A stretch of DNA of 64,000 nt. It comes from Pseudorhizobium flavum. Lineage in GTDB: Bacteria; Pseudomonadota; Alphaproteobacteria; Rhizobiales; Rhizobiaceae. Position 1 is the stretch's first letter. Each line of letters starts with the position of its first letter. The notes under the pieces are model-generated. The model was not told where the DNA came from and ran no database searches. It saw only the letters and a list, made by a program, of their open reading frames with translations. This document shows positions 1 through 9,009 of the stretch, piece after piece. Where the stretch lies: contig NZ_LR723672.1 in assembly GCF_902502825.2 (NCBI RefSeq), positions 142,960 to 206,959 of the forward strand. The letters run 5' to 3'. Made by a program: the position numbers and the translations under genes.

Positions 1-296
1 CTCTGATGGCTGCGATGGACGGCGGCGCGCGCGGCCGTCAACTGGGCCTGGATCTCGCTCGTATCGAGGCGGGCAAGCACGTCGCCCTTGTTGACGTTCG
101 CGCCCTCGTCGACCAGGACTTCAGCCAGTCGCCCGGCATACTTGCTGGTGATGTCGACCCGCTCGACCTCGATCCTTCCATTCACTCGCGCCAGGCCTGC
201 TGGAACCCGGTTCTGCGTACCGAGCCAATAGACATAGCCGCCGGCCACAGCAGTGCCAACCAACACGGCGATGACGACAACGGATGATCTGCGCAC
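1..296 (-). CDS. HlyD-family periplasmic adaptor, N-terminal part (runs off window)
   Basis: The minus-strand frame opens with GTG at 296, seven bases after an AAGGGA ribosome site, and runs off the left edge, so only about 98 residues are visible. It begins with a short basic stretch and one hydrophobic segment (about residues 5-24), typical of an inner-membrane anchor. A lipoyl/biotinyl-like half motif follows, reading KYAGRLAEVLVDEGANVNKGDVLARLDT, here seen as AGRLAEVLVDEG and NKGDVLARLD. This pattern is characteristic of HlyD/YbhG membrane-fusion proteins, which link an inner-membrane ABC or RND pump to the outer membrane. It lies 63 bp downstream of ftsH on the same strand and may share its transcript. 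The substrate cannot be deduced; an ABC transporter gene would be expected to the left. Confidence 0.75.
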   Translation of the reverse strand, partial: MRRSSVVVIAVLVGTAVAGGYVYWLGTQNRVPAGLARVNGRIEVERVDITSKYAGRLAEVLVDEGANVNKGDVLARLDTSEIQAQLTAARAAVHRSHQ

Positions 297-359
297 CTTA
301 GATTCCCTTAAACAGCGAGCGCCCGTCGAGCAGGCCTATCCGGCGATTTTCGATCCGCA

Positions 360-2243
360 TCATTCGACCAGAGCGAGACCTGGCTTTCGCGGTGCCTCGC
401 GCTCGAGACCCGTGGTCAGCTTGGCGAGCTCGTCGGGGCCGAGCGTCTCGCGCGCAAGAAGCTCGCGCGCACTGGTATCGAGCACGGATCGGTTGCGCTC
501 GAGGATCGCGCGTGCCTTCTGGAAGGCGCTGTCAATCAGGTCTTTCACCATGTGATCGATGGCCTCGGCCGTCTCATCACTATAGGTGCGCGGTCGCCAG
601 GCCGGGGTCTGTCCGACGAGGAAGCTGCCGGTCTCCGGTTCATATGCGACCTGTCCGAGCTCCTTCGACATGCCGAACCGGACCACCATGTTGCGTGCGA
701 TGTCCGTCGCCTTGACGAGATCGTCCGCCGCGCCTGTCGAAATCTCGTCGAACACCAGGCTTTCGGCGGCCCGACCGCCAAGCAGCACCGCCATGCGATC
801 CTGCAATTCGGACTGGCTCATGAGGAAGCGATCCTCGGTCGGCCGCTGGAGCGTGTAGCCGAGCGCAGCAATGCCGCGCGGGATGATCGAGACCTTCTGC
901 ACCACGTCGGTCTGGGGAAGCGCCATGGCGACGAGCGCATGCCCCATCTCGTGATTGGCGACGATCTGGCGCTCGCGTGGAATGAGAATTCGGCTTTTCT
1001 TCTCCAGGCCGGCGACGATACGTTCCACGGCCTGCGTGAAATCGTCGAGCACGGTGGCGCTCGCGCCGCGGCGCGTGGCCACAAGCGCGGCCTCGTTGAC
1101 CAGATTGGCGAGATCGGCGCCGGTGAAGCCGGGCGTGAGCGCCGCGACCGCCGCGACGTCGAGTTCGGGCGCCACGCTGATCTTCTTCAGATGCACGTTC
1201 AGTATGTCGATCCGGCCCTGACGATCGGGGCGGTCGACCAGAACCTGGCGATCGAAGCGACCTGCGCGCAGCAACGCGGGATCGAGAATCTCTGGCCGGT
1301 TCGTCGCGGCGAGAACGATAATGCCGACGCTCGGGTCGAAGCCATCCATCTCGGCGAGCAGCTGATTGAGCGTCTGCTCCTTCTCGTCATGTCCACCGCC
1401 CGGCATATCGACGCCGCGGGCGCGACCGAGCGCATCGAGTTCGTCGATGAAGACGATGGCCGGGGCCTGCGCGCGCGCCTGCTGGAACAGGTCGCGCACG
1501 CGCGAAGCGCCGACACCGACGAACATCTCGACGAATTCGGAACCGGTAATCGAAAAGAAGCGAACCCCCGATTCCCCGGCGACGGCACGCGCGAGGAGCG
1601 TCTTGCCGGTTCCGGGCGGACCGACGAGAAGCAGGCCCTTGGGAATGCGCGCGCCGAGCCGGCCATAGGTTGCCGGGTCCTTTAGGAAGCCGACGACTTC
1701 GGCGAGCTCCTGCTTGGCTTCATCGACGCCCGCCACATCGGCGAACGTCACCTTCACGGACTTCTCGCCATAGACTTTCGCCCGGCTGCGCCCGATGCTC
1801 ATCAGGCCGCCATGCTGTCCGGCCATCATCGGCCGCAGCAGGAATATCCAGATCAGCACGAATACCGCAGCCGGCATCAGCCAGGAGAGCAGGTTTTCGA
1901 AGAGGCCCGGCGCCGGTTTGCCGGAGAAGGAAATGTTGCGCTTGGTTAGCACGTCGGCGATCTGCGGATCGACGCGAACCGTGGAGAAATGCTGGGGCGC
2001 ATCCTTCTCGATAGGCGGCTTGTAAGCGCCGGTGATCTCCGTCGGTCCGACCACCAGGTCGGCGACGCCGTCCCTTTCGATCAGCCTCTGGAACTCGCTG
2101 TACGGAATGTCCTCGATGTGGCCTTGGCCGACAAGCAGATCCCGGATCAGCAGAACGGCAAAGAAGACCGCAATAAAATACAGGATGTCGAACTTGAAGA
2201 CCCGCTTCGCGGGCGCCTTGTTCTCATTCTCCATGGGCCGCAT
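360..2243 (-). CDS. ftsH: ATP-dependent zinc metalloprotease FtsH
   Basis: This gene encodes a membrane-anchored AAA+ protease of 627 residues that degrades misfolded membrane and regulatory proteins. Two membrane segments (about residues 18-36 and 110-130) flank a periplasmic region. They are followed by Walker A GPPGTGKT (about 207), Walker [10 protein letters not shown], the second region of homology ending RAGRFDRQ, and the zinc site HEMGH (about 431-435). The length is typical. The ATG at 2243 is preferred over the upstream in-frame ATG at 2273 because GAGAGAAG lies seven bases before it. An accessory FtsH beside a metabolic operon with FNR-like boxes differs from the usual housekeeping location next to tilS or folP. 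It therefore probably belongs to a stress regulon and is an extra paralogue (inference). Confidence 0.93.
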   Translation of the reverse strand: MRPMENENKAPAKRVFKFDILYFIAVFFAVLLIRDLLVGQGHIEDIPYSEFQRLIERDGVADLVVGPTEITGAYKPPIEKDAPQHFSTVRVDPQIADVLTKRNISFSGKPAPGLFENLLSWLMPAAVFVLIWIFLLRPMMAGQHGGLMSIGRSRAKVYGEKSVKVTFADVAGVDEAKQELAEVVGFLKDPATYGRLGARIPKGLLLVGPPGTGKTLLARAVAGESGVRFFSITGSEFVEMFVGVGASRVRDLFQQARAQAPAIVFIDELDALGRARGVDMPGGGHDEKEQTLNQLLAEMDGFDPSVGIIVLAATNRPEILDPALLRAGRFDRQVLVDRPDRQGRIDILNVHLKKISVAPELDVAAVAALTPGFTGADLANLVNEAALVATRRGASATVLDDFTQAVERIVAGLEKKSRILIPRERQIVANHEMGHALVAMALPQTDVVQKVSIIPRGIAALGYTLQRPTEDRFLMSQSELQDRMAVLLGGRAAESLVFDEISTGAADDLVKATDIARNMVVRFGMSKELGQVAYEPETGSFLVGQTPAWRPRTYSDETAEAIDHMVKDLIDSAFQKARAILERNRSVLDTSARELLARETLGPDELAKLTTGLEREAPRKPGLALVE

Positions 2244-2407
2244 TCCCGTACTTCTCTCGCGCGCGACGGCCAATGCGATTTATGTCATCAGCCAGGCGCG
2301 TTATGGATCGCCGCGTCTATTGAGCATCAGGATCGACAAGGTTCTCTGCTAAAAGTCACTTGAAGCCTGCTTGGTCGTCAAAATGCGCGCCTGGGAAGGC
2401 CGGAACT

Positions 2408-2421
2408 TTAACTCAGATCAA
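2408..2421. promoter_or_regulatory. FNR/FixK-like box A, TTAACTCAGATCAA
   Basis: This 14-bp imperfect palindrome fits the TTGAT-N4-ATCAA layout of FNR/FixK/ANR sites. The right half is exact and the left half matches three of five bases. It lies in the 410-bp divergent spacer between ftsH (starts 2243, minus) and the PRPP synthetase gene (starts 2653, plus), about 165 bp from ftsH, and could serve that gene. Apart from this and box B, no coding feature was recognised in 2244-2652. Confidence 0.5.
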
Positions 2422-2526
2422 GATTGCGTCCGGAAAGGTGCTGCCCGGAGCCTTTATGCATCCCTTCGTGCATGACCGGAAATGCCGTTCCCACGCGAGG
2501 CCGAGTTGGCACGCAATGGCAAGAAC

Positions 2527-2540
2527 TTAATCTCGATTAA
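2527..2540. promoter_or_regulatory. FNR/FixK-like box B, TTAATCTCGATTAA
   Basis: The arms TTAAT and ATTAA form a perfect palindrome around four spacer bases, each arm one base from the FNR consensus. It lies 113 bp before the first gene of the PRPP synthetase-phosphoketolase operon. The identical 14-mer in reverse complement recurs at 22439-22452, which supports a shared regulator. No FNR/FixK gene lies in this window. Confidence 0.6.
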
Positions 2541-2652
2541 AGAATCGAGCTTCCGTGCGGGCTTTATCTGAGACCTGTCTTCGCCTTTGGGCAAGAAATC
2601 ATGAGCTGACCGCGCGTCGTGCTGCACGCCGGAACGAGACTGCGAAAGAACG

Positions 2653-3684
2653 ATGATGGCCCCTGCCACAGCCCAGATGACTTCCGTCCCCGTCATCATT
2701 GCTCTCCCCGGCAATGAAGCATTTGCGCAAGCACTTGCGAACGCTGGCGCCGGCGAGCTGGGGGCGATCGAGACGCGCAGTTTCCCGGACGGCGAGAGCT
2801 ATGTCCGCCTCGCGTGCGACGTCGCAGCAAAATCGGTTCTTCTGGTCTCGACGCTCGCTCGCCCCGATGAGGGCTTCCTCCGGCTCGTCTTTCTCGCTGA
2901 CGCGGCCCGATCGCTCGGCGCCACCGCGGTGACGTTGATCGCTCCATATCTGGCCTATATGCGGCAGGATCGGCGTTTCCGGTCGGGTGAGGCCATCACC
3001 TCCCGAACCTTTGCGCGCCTGATCTCGTCCAGCTTCGACCGGCTCGTCACCGTCGATCCGCACCTGCACCGCTATCCGGCGCTGTCCGCGCTCTATGAAA
3101 TCCCGGCGCTGACGCTGCATGCGGCGCCGCTCCTGGCGGAGTGGATCGCCGCGTCGGTTGCCGATCCGCTGATCATCGGTCCGGACGAGGAAAGCGAGCA
3201 ATGGGTGTCGGCCATCGCCGCAAAGATCGGCGCGCCGCATGCGGTGCTGCGTAAGATCCGGCATGGCGACCGCGACGTCGAGATCGCGTTTCCCGACCTC
3301 TCCTCATCGAGCGGGCTGCAGCCCGTCCTGGTCGACGACATCGCCTCCTCCGGCAATACGCTCATCGAGGCGGCGCGAAAGCTGCCGCCGCTTGGATTCG
3401 CACGACCCGACGTCGCTGTCGTGCACGGCATCTTCGCCGGTGATTCCTATACGCGCCTGGCGCCGCTCTGCGGCAGGATCGTCTCCTCCGATTCGGTCAG
3501 TCATCCGAGCAACGCGATCGGGCTCGCCCGACTGGTCACGGATGCGCTGGCCATCGCCGACGCTCCCGATCCTGAACTCGTCCGTCATCGACGCCCGCCC
3601 GAGCCGCTCGACGACGTCGAACGCGCCGGCATCGATTCCTTTCCCGCCAGCGATCCTCCGTCGTGGACCGGCGGGGTTGAGTGA
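2653..3684 (+). CDS. prs: ribose-phosphate pyrophosphokinase (PRPP synthetase) with C-terminal tail
   Basis: PRPP synthetase transfers pyrophosphate from ATP to ribose 5-phosphate. The protein (343 residues) shows the conserved stretches RQDRRFRSGEAITSR, VDPHLHRYP (metal/ATP region) and the PRPP loop VLVDDIASSGNT. The loop is a variant of the usual DDxxDTGGT, so this is a divergent, archaeal-like form rather than the housekeeping enzyme. The last 20 or so residues add a tail containing DSFPASDPPSW, which I recall from short stand-alone alphaproteobacterial proteins. Two ATGs (2653, 2656) follow a weak GAAAG site; ATG 2677 is an alternative. The stop codon overlaps the next start by one base, so it is translationally coupled to the phosphoketolase gene. 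Box B lies upstream. Confidence 0.85.
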   Translation: MMAPATAQMTSVPVIIALPGNEAFAQALANAGAGELGAIETRSFPDGESYVRLACDVAAKSVLLVSTLARPDEGFLRLVFLADAARSLGATAVTLIAPYLAYMRQDRRFRSGEAITSRTFARLISSSFDRLVTVDPHLHRYPALSALYEIPALTLHAAPLLAEWIAASVADPLIIGPDEESEQWVSAIAAKIGAPHAVLRKIRHGDRDVEIAFPDLSSSSGLQPVLVDDIASSGNTLIEAARKLPPLGFARPDVAVVHGIFAGDSYTRLAPLCGRIVSSDSVSHPSNAIGLARLVTDALAIADAPDPELVRHRRPPEPLDDVERAGIDSFPASDPPSWTGGVE

Positions 3685-6119
3685 TGCCATCGGCATCGGA
3701 AAGCAGACACATCCAGGAAAGGCAGCAGCGCATGGCCGCGACGACGTCCACAGCCTTCGAACACTCCCCAGCATTCGAACATTGGCGTGCCGGCTACGGC
3801 CCGATCACGCATAGCGACGAAACCGTCGAGCGCATTCGCGCTCTTGCGCAGTCGCCGAAGCAGAACCCGGACGCGCTTTACCGCCTGCTTGCCGCTGCCG
3901 ACCGGCTGACCTCCGCCGCGATGTGGACGGTGGTTCACATGACCTATGCCAAGCGCGTCGACCTCTCCGGCGCGTCGCTGCCGCTAGAAGCCTTCAAAGC
4001 AACCCCTGAAGGCCATACCGGCGGTTCCCTGAACATGGTGCCGGCCTTTGTCGGCTACCTTGCCGCGAACACGCTCTCGGCCACCACCCGCTCCTGGGTG
4101 ATGGGACAGGGCCATTGCGTCGCGGCGATCGAGGCGCTCAACGCGCTGACCGGCGACGTTTCGGATGCGCAGAAAGGGCGCTATGACCGGAGCGAGAAAG
4201 GGTTGTCCCGGCTCGCCGCCGACTTCTATTCCTATGCTATCAATGCCGAGGGCCGTCCGGCGGTGCCGATCGGCAGCCATGCCGGACCGAACACGGCCGG
4301 CGCCATTTCCGAGGGCGGATATCTCGGCTTCGCCGAGGTCCAGTACGTCCATGCCCCGCTACCCGGAGAGAGCCTGGTCGCTTTCGTGAGCGATGGCGCC
4401 TTCGAGGAGCAGCGCGGCTCAGACTGGACGGCGCGCTGGTGGCGAGCTGAGGATAGCGGTCTCGTCGTGCCGATCATGATCCTTAACGGCCGACGCATCG
4501 AGGAGCGGGCGCAGATTGCGCAGCAGGGCGGCGCCGATTGGCTCGCTGATCATCTCAGGCTCAACGGATTCGATCCGTTCGAGATCGACGGTCGCGATCC
4601 CGCGGCCTTCGTCTGGGCGATCCTGACGGCCGAGGAGCGCCTTGGCCGTTTTGCGGGCGATCCCGCCCGCGTCTATCCCGCTCCCATTCCCTACGCCATT
4701 GCCAATACCGTGAAAGGCTTCGGCTTTCCAGGCGCTGGCACGAACGCCGCGCACAATCTCCCGCTTGCCGGAAATCCGTCCCGCGACGAGGCCGCGCGAA
4801 CTGCGTTCAACGAAGCGGCGCGGGTTCTGTTCGTCCCGCAGGAGGAGATCGCCGAGGCCGTTTCAGCAATTGCGGTTCACCAGGAGCAGAAGCGTCCCCC
4901 GGAGAGCCGGCATCCGCTGGCGTCGCGCCGGCCGTCTGCGCCGAGCCTGCCGCAGCCGCAATGGACCGACAAAAGCGCGCCGGCCGATTGCGCCATGCAT
5001 GCGCTCGACCGCTGGTTCGTGAGCCTTGTCAACGCAAATCCGTCGCACAGGGTGCGCGTCGGCAATCCGGACGAACTGCGCTCCAACCACATGGGTGCCA
5101 CCCTTGACCGCCTCCGCCACCGCGTCAATACGCCCGAAGCCGGCGTCGCCGATGCCGTTGATGGCGCCGTGATCACCGCACTCAACGAGGAAGCGGTCGC
5201 CGCCGCGGCCCTTGCGAACAAAGGCGGGATCAACCTCATCGTCAGCTACGAAGCCTTCGCGATGAAGATGCTCGGTGGCCTGCGTCAGGAGATCATCTTC
5301 GCGCGCCACCAAAGCACGGTGGGCCAGAGCCCGGGCTGGATTTCCGTGCCGCTCGTAGTTACCTCGCATACCTGGGAGAATTCCAAGAACGAGCAGTCGC
5401 ATCAGGACCCGACCGTCGGCGAGGCGCTGCTCGGCGAGATGTCGGACACCGCGCGTGTGCTGTTTCCGGTAGACGCCAACAGCGCCGTCGCCACCATGGC
5501 CTCGGTATTCGAAGGGCGCGGCCAGGTCGCCTGCGTGATCGTCTCCAAGCGCGACATGCCGCACCGCTTCGACGGGGCGGCCGCCGTCCGTTTTGTCGCC
5601 GACGGCGCTGCCCATATCGACGGACAGGTTGACGGCGCCGAGTTGCAGATCGTTGCGATCGGCGCCTACCAGCTCGAAGAGGCGCTCAAGGCGGCGCACC
5701 GCCTGAAAGAGCATGGACGGCGGGTGGTGGTGACGGCGATCAGCGAGCCCGGTCGCTTCCGCATTCCCCGCGATCCGATCGAGGCGCGTTTTGTGGCGTC
5801 CGACGAGGAGCTCGTGCGCCTCTTCCCGGTCGATGTCCCGCGCCTGATCGTCTCGCACACGCGGCCCGAGCCGATGCTCGGCCTGCTGCGACGGCTCGAC
5901 AGCGGTCCGAAACACACTGTGGCCCGCGGCTATATCAGCCGGGGCGGCACGCTGGATGCCGCGGGCCTGCTGTTCGCCAATCGTTGCAGTTGGGCGCATC
6001 TGATCGATGCCGCCGCACCTTTGGCCGGATGGTCGCGCAACGAATTCCTGACAGTCGCCCAACGCAATGCCATCGATGGGAAAGGCTCGCCCGCCGATCT
6101 CACCACTCCTACCAAATGA
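3684..6119 (+). CDS. xfp: D-xylulose 5-phosphate/fructose 6-phosphate phosphoketolase
   Basis: This thiamine-diphosphate enzyme cleaves xylulose 5-phosphate (or fructose 6-phosphate) with phosphate to acetyl phosphate plus an aldose phosphate. About 811 residues is the normal family size. Family signatures include EGHTGGSLNMVPAFVGYLAAN, here recognisable as GHTGGSLNMVP, then MGQGHCVAAIEALN, the glycine-rich cofactor segment VSDGAFEEQRGSDW, and ENSKNEQSHQDPT in the middle domain. The ATG at 3684 overlaps the prs stop. An internal ATG at 3732 has a better ribosome site (AGGAAAGG, nine bases before) and may be the true start, giving 795 residues. Such proteins are often mislabelled xylulose 5-phosphate 3-epimerase. 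No acetate kinase gene is visible nearby to use the acetyl phosphate. Confidence 0.93.
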   Translation: MPSASESRHIQERQQRMAATTSTAFEHSPAFEHWRAGYGPITHSDETVERIRALAQSPKQNPDALYRLLAAADRLTSAAMWTVVHMTYAKRVDLSGASLPLEAFKATPEGHTGGSLNMVPAFVGYLAANTLSATTRSWVMGQGHCVAAIEALNALTGDVSDAQKGRYDRSEKGLSRLAADFYSYAINAEGRPAVPIGSHAGPNTAGAISEGGYLGFAEVQYVHAPLPGESLVAFVSDGAFEEQRGSDWTARWWRAEDSGLVVPIMILNGRRIEERAQIAQQGGADWLADHLRLNGFDPFEIDGRDPAAFVWAILTAEERLGRFAGDPARVYPAPIPYAIANTVKGFGFPGAGTNAAHNLPLAGNPSRDEAARTAFNEAARVLFVPQEEIAEAVSAIAVHQEQKRPPESRHPLASRRPSAPSLPQPQWTDKSAPADCAMHALDRWFVSLVNANPSHRVRVGNPDELRSNHMGATLDRLRHRVNTPEAGVADAVDGAVITALNEEAVAAAALANKGGINLIVSYEAFAMKMLGGLRQEIIFARHQSTVGQSPGWISVPLVVTSHTWENSKNEQSHQDPTVGEALLGEMSDTARVLFPVDANSAVATMASVFEGRGQVACVIVSKRDMPHRFDGAAAVRFVADGAAHIDGQVDGAELQIVAIGAYQLEEALKAAHRLKEHGRRVVVTAISEPGRFRIPRDPIEARFVASDEELVRLFPVDVPRLIVSHTRPEPMLGLLRRLDSGPKHTVARGYISRGGTLDAAGLLFANRCSWAHLIDAAAPLAGWSRNEFLTVAQRNAIDGKGSPADLTTPTK

Positions 6120-6127
6120 AGGACGCC

Positions 6128-7486
6128 ATGCTGACACTTACTTCCCTTGGCGGCGCAGGCACCGTCACCGGCTCGAAACATCTGCTCACCAACGGCGACA
6201 AACGCATCCTGATCGACTGCGGTCTGTTTCAGGGCCTCAAGAACCTGCGCGAGCTGAACTGGGAACCGCTGCCGATCGACCCTTCGAGCATCGACGCCGT
6301 TATCCTGACGCACGCCCATCTTGACCATTCGGGCTACCTTCCCAAGCTTGTGCGCGACGGCTTCAAGGGAAAGATCTATGCGACGGCGGCAACGCGCGAG
6401 GTTGCAGAGCTCATCCTCAAGGACAGCGGCCACCTGCAGGAGAAGGACGCCGAATACGCCAACCGGAAGGGCTTCTCGAAACACAAGCCGGCGCTCGCGC
6501 TCTACGGCATCCGGGATGCCGAGCGCAGCCTCGAGTTCTTCTCGCCCGTGCCCTTCGACAAACCGGTCAAGCTCCCCTTCGGCGCGACGTTGACCTTCCG
6601 GCATGCCGGGCACATCCTGGGTGCCGCCACCGCCGAGATCGAATGGGGCGGACGCCGTGTCGCCTTCTCCGGCGATCTCGGCCGCTATGACGATCCGGTT
6701 CTTCCCGATCCGGCCCCTGTACCGGAGGCGGACTATGTGTTGATCGAATCGACCTACGGCAACCGCATGCACGATCCTGCCGATCCGACCGAAGCGCTCG
6801 GCGCCGTCGTCGAGCGAACAGTCGCGCGCGGCGGGACGGTCGTCGTTCCCGCCTTCGCCGTGGGTCGCGCGCAATCGCTCCTTTACCATCTCTGGAAGCT
6901 CAAAAGGACTGGGCGCCTGGCGAAGGTGCCTGTCTATCTCGACAGCCCGATGGCAATCGACGCCACCGACCTCCTCCACGCCCACCGTGGGGACCACCGC
7001 CTGACCCCGGAGCAATGTAGGGAGGTCTGCGCGATTGCGACCTACACCCGCGACGTCGACGGCTCGAAGGGCATCACGGCAAGCCCGTATCCCAAGGTGG
7101 TTATCTCGGCGAGTGGCATGGCCACCGGCGGGCGCGTGCTTCATCATCTGAAGGCGTTCGCGCCGCATGCACGCAATACGATCCTGTTCTCCGGTTTCCA
7201 GGCGGCCGGCACCCGCGGTCGTGCCATGCTGCAAGGCGCGCAGGAGACCAAGATCCATGGTAAATGGATTCCCGTTCGCGCCGCGGTCGAGGAACTGTCA
7301 ATGCTGTCGGCGCATGCTGATTCCAGCGAGCTGATGCGGTGGTTGTCGGGCTTCCGCCGACCGCCGTCCCGGGTCTTCATCGTGCACGGCGAAGACGAAG
7401 GCTCCAAAGCGCTGCGCGTTCGCATTGACCGGGAGCTCGGATGGGATGCCGTCGTTCCCCGCCAGAACCAGAAGTTCGATCTATGA
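6128..7486 (+). CDS. beta-CASP metallo-beta-lactamase-fold hydrolase/exonuclease
   Basis: This 452-residue protein carries the metallo-beta-lactamase signature [12 protein letters not shown] (HxHxDH, about residues 55-66), a further metal-binding HAGHILGAA, and the acidic FSGDLGRYDDP. It continues into a beta-CASP region (PAFAVGRAQSLLYHLW), ISASGMATGGR and a C-terminal SAHADSSEL and VHGEDEGS. This is the layout of CPSF/Ysh1-like RNA-processing nucleases common in Archaea and scattered in bacteria. Its substrate is unknown; RNA is likely. ATG 6128 follows AAGGA with short spacing; ATG 6116 overlapping the xfp stop is an alternative. Its stop overlaps the next gene start (ATGA). A truncated second copy lies at 29514-29895. 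Confidence 0.88.
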   Translation: MLTLTSLGGAGTVTGSKHLLTNGDKRILIDCGLFQGLKNLRELNWEPLPIDPSSIDAVILTHAHLDHSGYLPKLVRDGFKGKIYATAATREVAELILKDSGHLQEKDAEYANRKGFSKHKPALALYGIRDAERSLEFFSPVPFDKPVKLPFGATLTFRHAGHILGAATAEIEWGGRRVAFSGDLGRYDDPVLPDPAPVPEADYVLIESTYGNRMHDPADPTEALGAVVERTVARGGTVVVPAFAVGRAQSLLYHLWKLKRTGRLAKVPVYLDSPMAIDATDLLHAHRGDHRLTPEQCREVCAIATYTRDVDGSKGITASPYPKVVISASGMATGGRVLHHLKAFAPHARNTILFSGFQAAGTRGRAMLQGAQETKIHGKWIPVRAAVEELSMLSAHADSSELMRWLSGFRRPPSRVFIVHGEDEGSKALRVRIDRELGWDAVVPRQNQKFDL

Positions 7487-9009
7487 CGTTCGCCGACACG
7501 ACAATTCCCGCTCAACCGACCCTGCGGGCGAGGCGCATCCGCCTGCACACGCAGCATCAGGCCGTCGTCGTCATGCGCACTGATTGCCACGTCTGCCGGT
7601 CGGAGGGTTTGTCGGCGCGCTCACAAGTCCTTGTCTCCAACGGCAGCGGCGAGGTTCAGGCGACGCTGTTCCAGGTCGACGGTGATGGTCTAATCGCCCT
7701 CGACGAAGTCGGCCTCTCCGAAACCGCCTGGGAGCGGCTTGGCCTTGCCGACGGTGACGCGGTCAGGGTCAGCCATGCACCCGCGATCGACTCGCTGGCG
7801 AGCGTGCGTCAGCGCATCTACGGCAATCGGCTCGATTCGCGCGCCTTCGCAGAAATCCTGCGCGACGTGGTCGCCGGGCGTTACACGGAAGTCCACCTAG
7901 CCGCTTTCCTCACGGCCAGCGCCGCCCTCCCCCTCGACGAGAACGAAACTACCGACCTGACCGGCGCCATGGTGGACGTCGGCGAGCGGATGCGCTGGGA
8001 CGCGCCAATCGTGGTCGACAAGCATTGCGTCGGCGGCCTTCCCGGCAACAGGACAACCCCGATCGTGGTCGCGATCGTCGCCGCGAACGGCTTGCTCATG
8101 CCCAAGACCTCGTCACGCGCCATCACCTCTCCGGCCGGCACCGCCGACACGATGGAAACACTGGCGCCGGTGGAGCTCGACATCGCGACATTGAGGCGTG
8201 TCGTCGAACGCGAAGGCGGCTGCATCGCCTGGGGCGGCGCTGTGCATCTGAGCCCCGCCGACGACATTTTCGTCCGCGTCGAGCGCGAGCTCGACGTCGA
8301 CACCGAAGGCCAGCTGGTCGCCTCCGTGCTGTCCAAAAAGATAGCGGCGGGGTCTACCCACGTCGTGATCGACATTCCCGTCGGGCCGACCGCCAAGGTG
8401 CGCGGTGAGAACGCGGCCGCTCAGCTCGGCCTGCGTCTCAACGCTGTTGCCTCACGGTTCGGGCTCGCCACGACTTGCATCCAGACGGACGGCTCGCAGC
8501 CCGTCGGTCGCGGCATCGGGCCGGCACTAGAAGCGCTGGACGTGCTCGCCGTATTGCAGAATGCAGCGGACGCCCCTGACGACCTGCGCCGCCGGGCGGC
8601 GACGCTGGCCGGTGCCGCACTCGAGATCGGCGGCAAGGCCGAACGGGGAGAAGGCGTCGTCCGCGCGCTCGAAACGCTCTCAAGCGGAAGGGCTTGGTCG
8701 AAGTTCGAGGCGATCTGCCAGGCGCAGGGCGGCCTTCGTGTGCCGCCGAAGGCGGCCTACGCCCATCCGTTGACGGCACCGCACGCCGGCCGGGTGGTCC
8801 ATATCAACAACCGCAAACTCTCGCGGCTTGCCAAGCTCGCTGGCGCACCCGAATCGAAGGCGGCGGGCGTTCACATGGAGGTTCGGCTCGGCGACGACAT
8901 CGATCGGGGCCAGCCGCTGCTTCATGTCCATGCCGAGACGACGGGCGAGCTGGCCTATGCGCTCGACTATGCCGCGCGCGCAGGCGACATCGTCGAGGTC
9001 GAGGCTTGA
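7483..9009 (+). CDS. AMP phosphorylase / archaeal-type thymidine phosphorylase family
   Basis: The 508-residue protein belongs to the pyrimidine-nucleoside phosphorylase fold. It has an extra N-terminal domain of about 85 residues and the phosphate-site segment DKHCVGGLPGNRTTPI, followed by PKTSSRAITSPAGTADTME. The GxPGN form and the N-terminal domain are features of archaeal AMP phosphorylases, which split nucleoside 5'-monophosphates with phosphate into a base and ribose 1,5-bisphosphate; classical DeoA lacks them. In Archaea this enzyme feeds type III RuBisCO through ribose-1,5-bisphosphate isomerase, but neither partner gene is in this window. ATG 7483 overlaps the upstream stop by four bases, so expression is coupled to the metallo-hydrolase. 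Substrate assignment (NMP rather than thymidine) is inferred from family features. Confidence 0.88.
   Translation: MTFADTTIPAQPTLRARRIRLHTQHQAVVVMRTDCHVCRSEGLSARSQVLVSNGSGEVQATLFQVDGDGLIALDEVGLSETAWERLGLADGDAVRVSHAPAIDSLASVRQRIYGNRLDSRAFAEILRDVVAGRYTEVHLAAFLTASAALPLDENETTDLTGAMVDVGERMRWDAPIVVDKHCVGGLPGNRTTPIVVAIVAANGLLMPKTSSRAITSPAGTADTMETLAPVELDIATLRRVVEREGGCIAWGGAVHLSPADDIFVRVERELDVDTEGQLVASVLSKKIAAGSTHVVIDIPVGPTAKVRGENAAAQLGLRLNAVASRFGLATTCIQTDGSQPVGRGIGPALEALDVLAVLQNAADAPDDLRRRAATLAGAALEIGGKAERGEGVVRALETLSSGRAWSKFEAICQAQGGLRVPPKAAYAHPLTAPHAGRVVHINNRKLSRLAKLAGAPESKAAGVHMEVRLGDDIDRGQPLLHVHAETTGELAYALDYAARAGDIVEVEA

Noticed and set aside
4863..6137. 424-codon minus-strand open frame
   Set aside because: It lies opposite the phosphoketolase gene, lacks motifs and has composition typical of the antisense of GC-rich codons.
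5930..7258. 442-codon minus-strand open frame
   Set aside because: It is the antisense of the metallo-hydrolase gene, whose motifs are complete on the plus strand.
7483..9009. Complete archaeal AMP pathway to RuBisCO
   Set aside because: Neither a ribose-1,5-bisphosphate isomerase nor a RuBisCO large subunit motif was found in any frame of the window.
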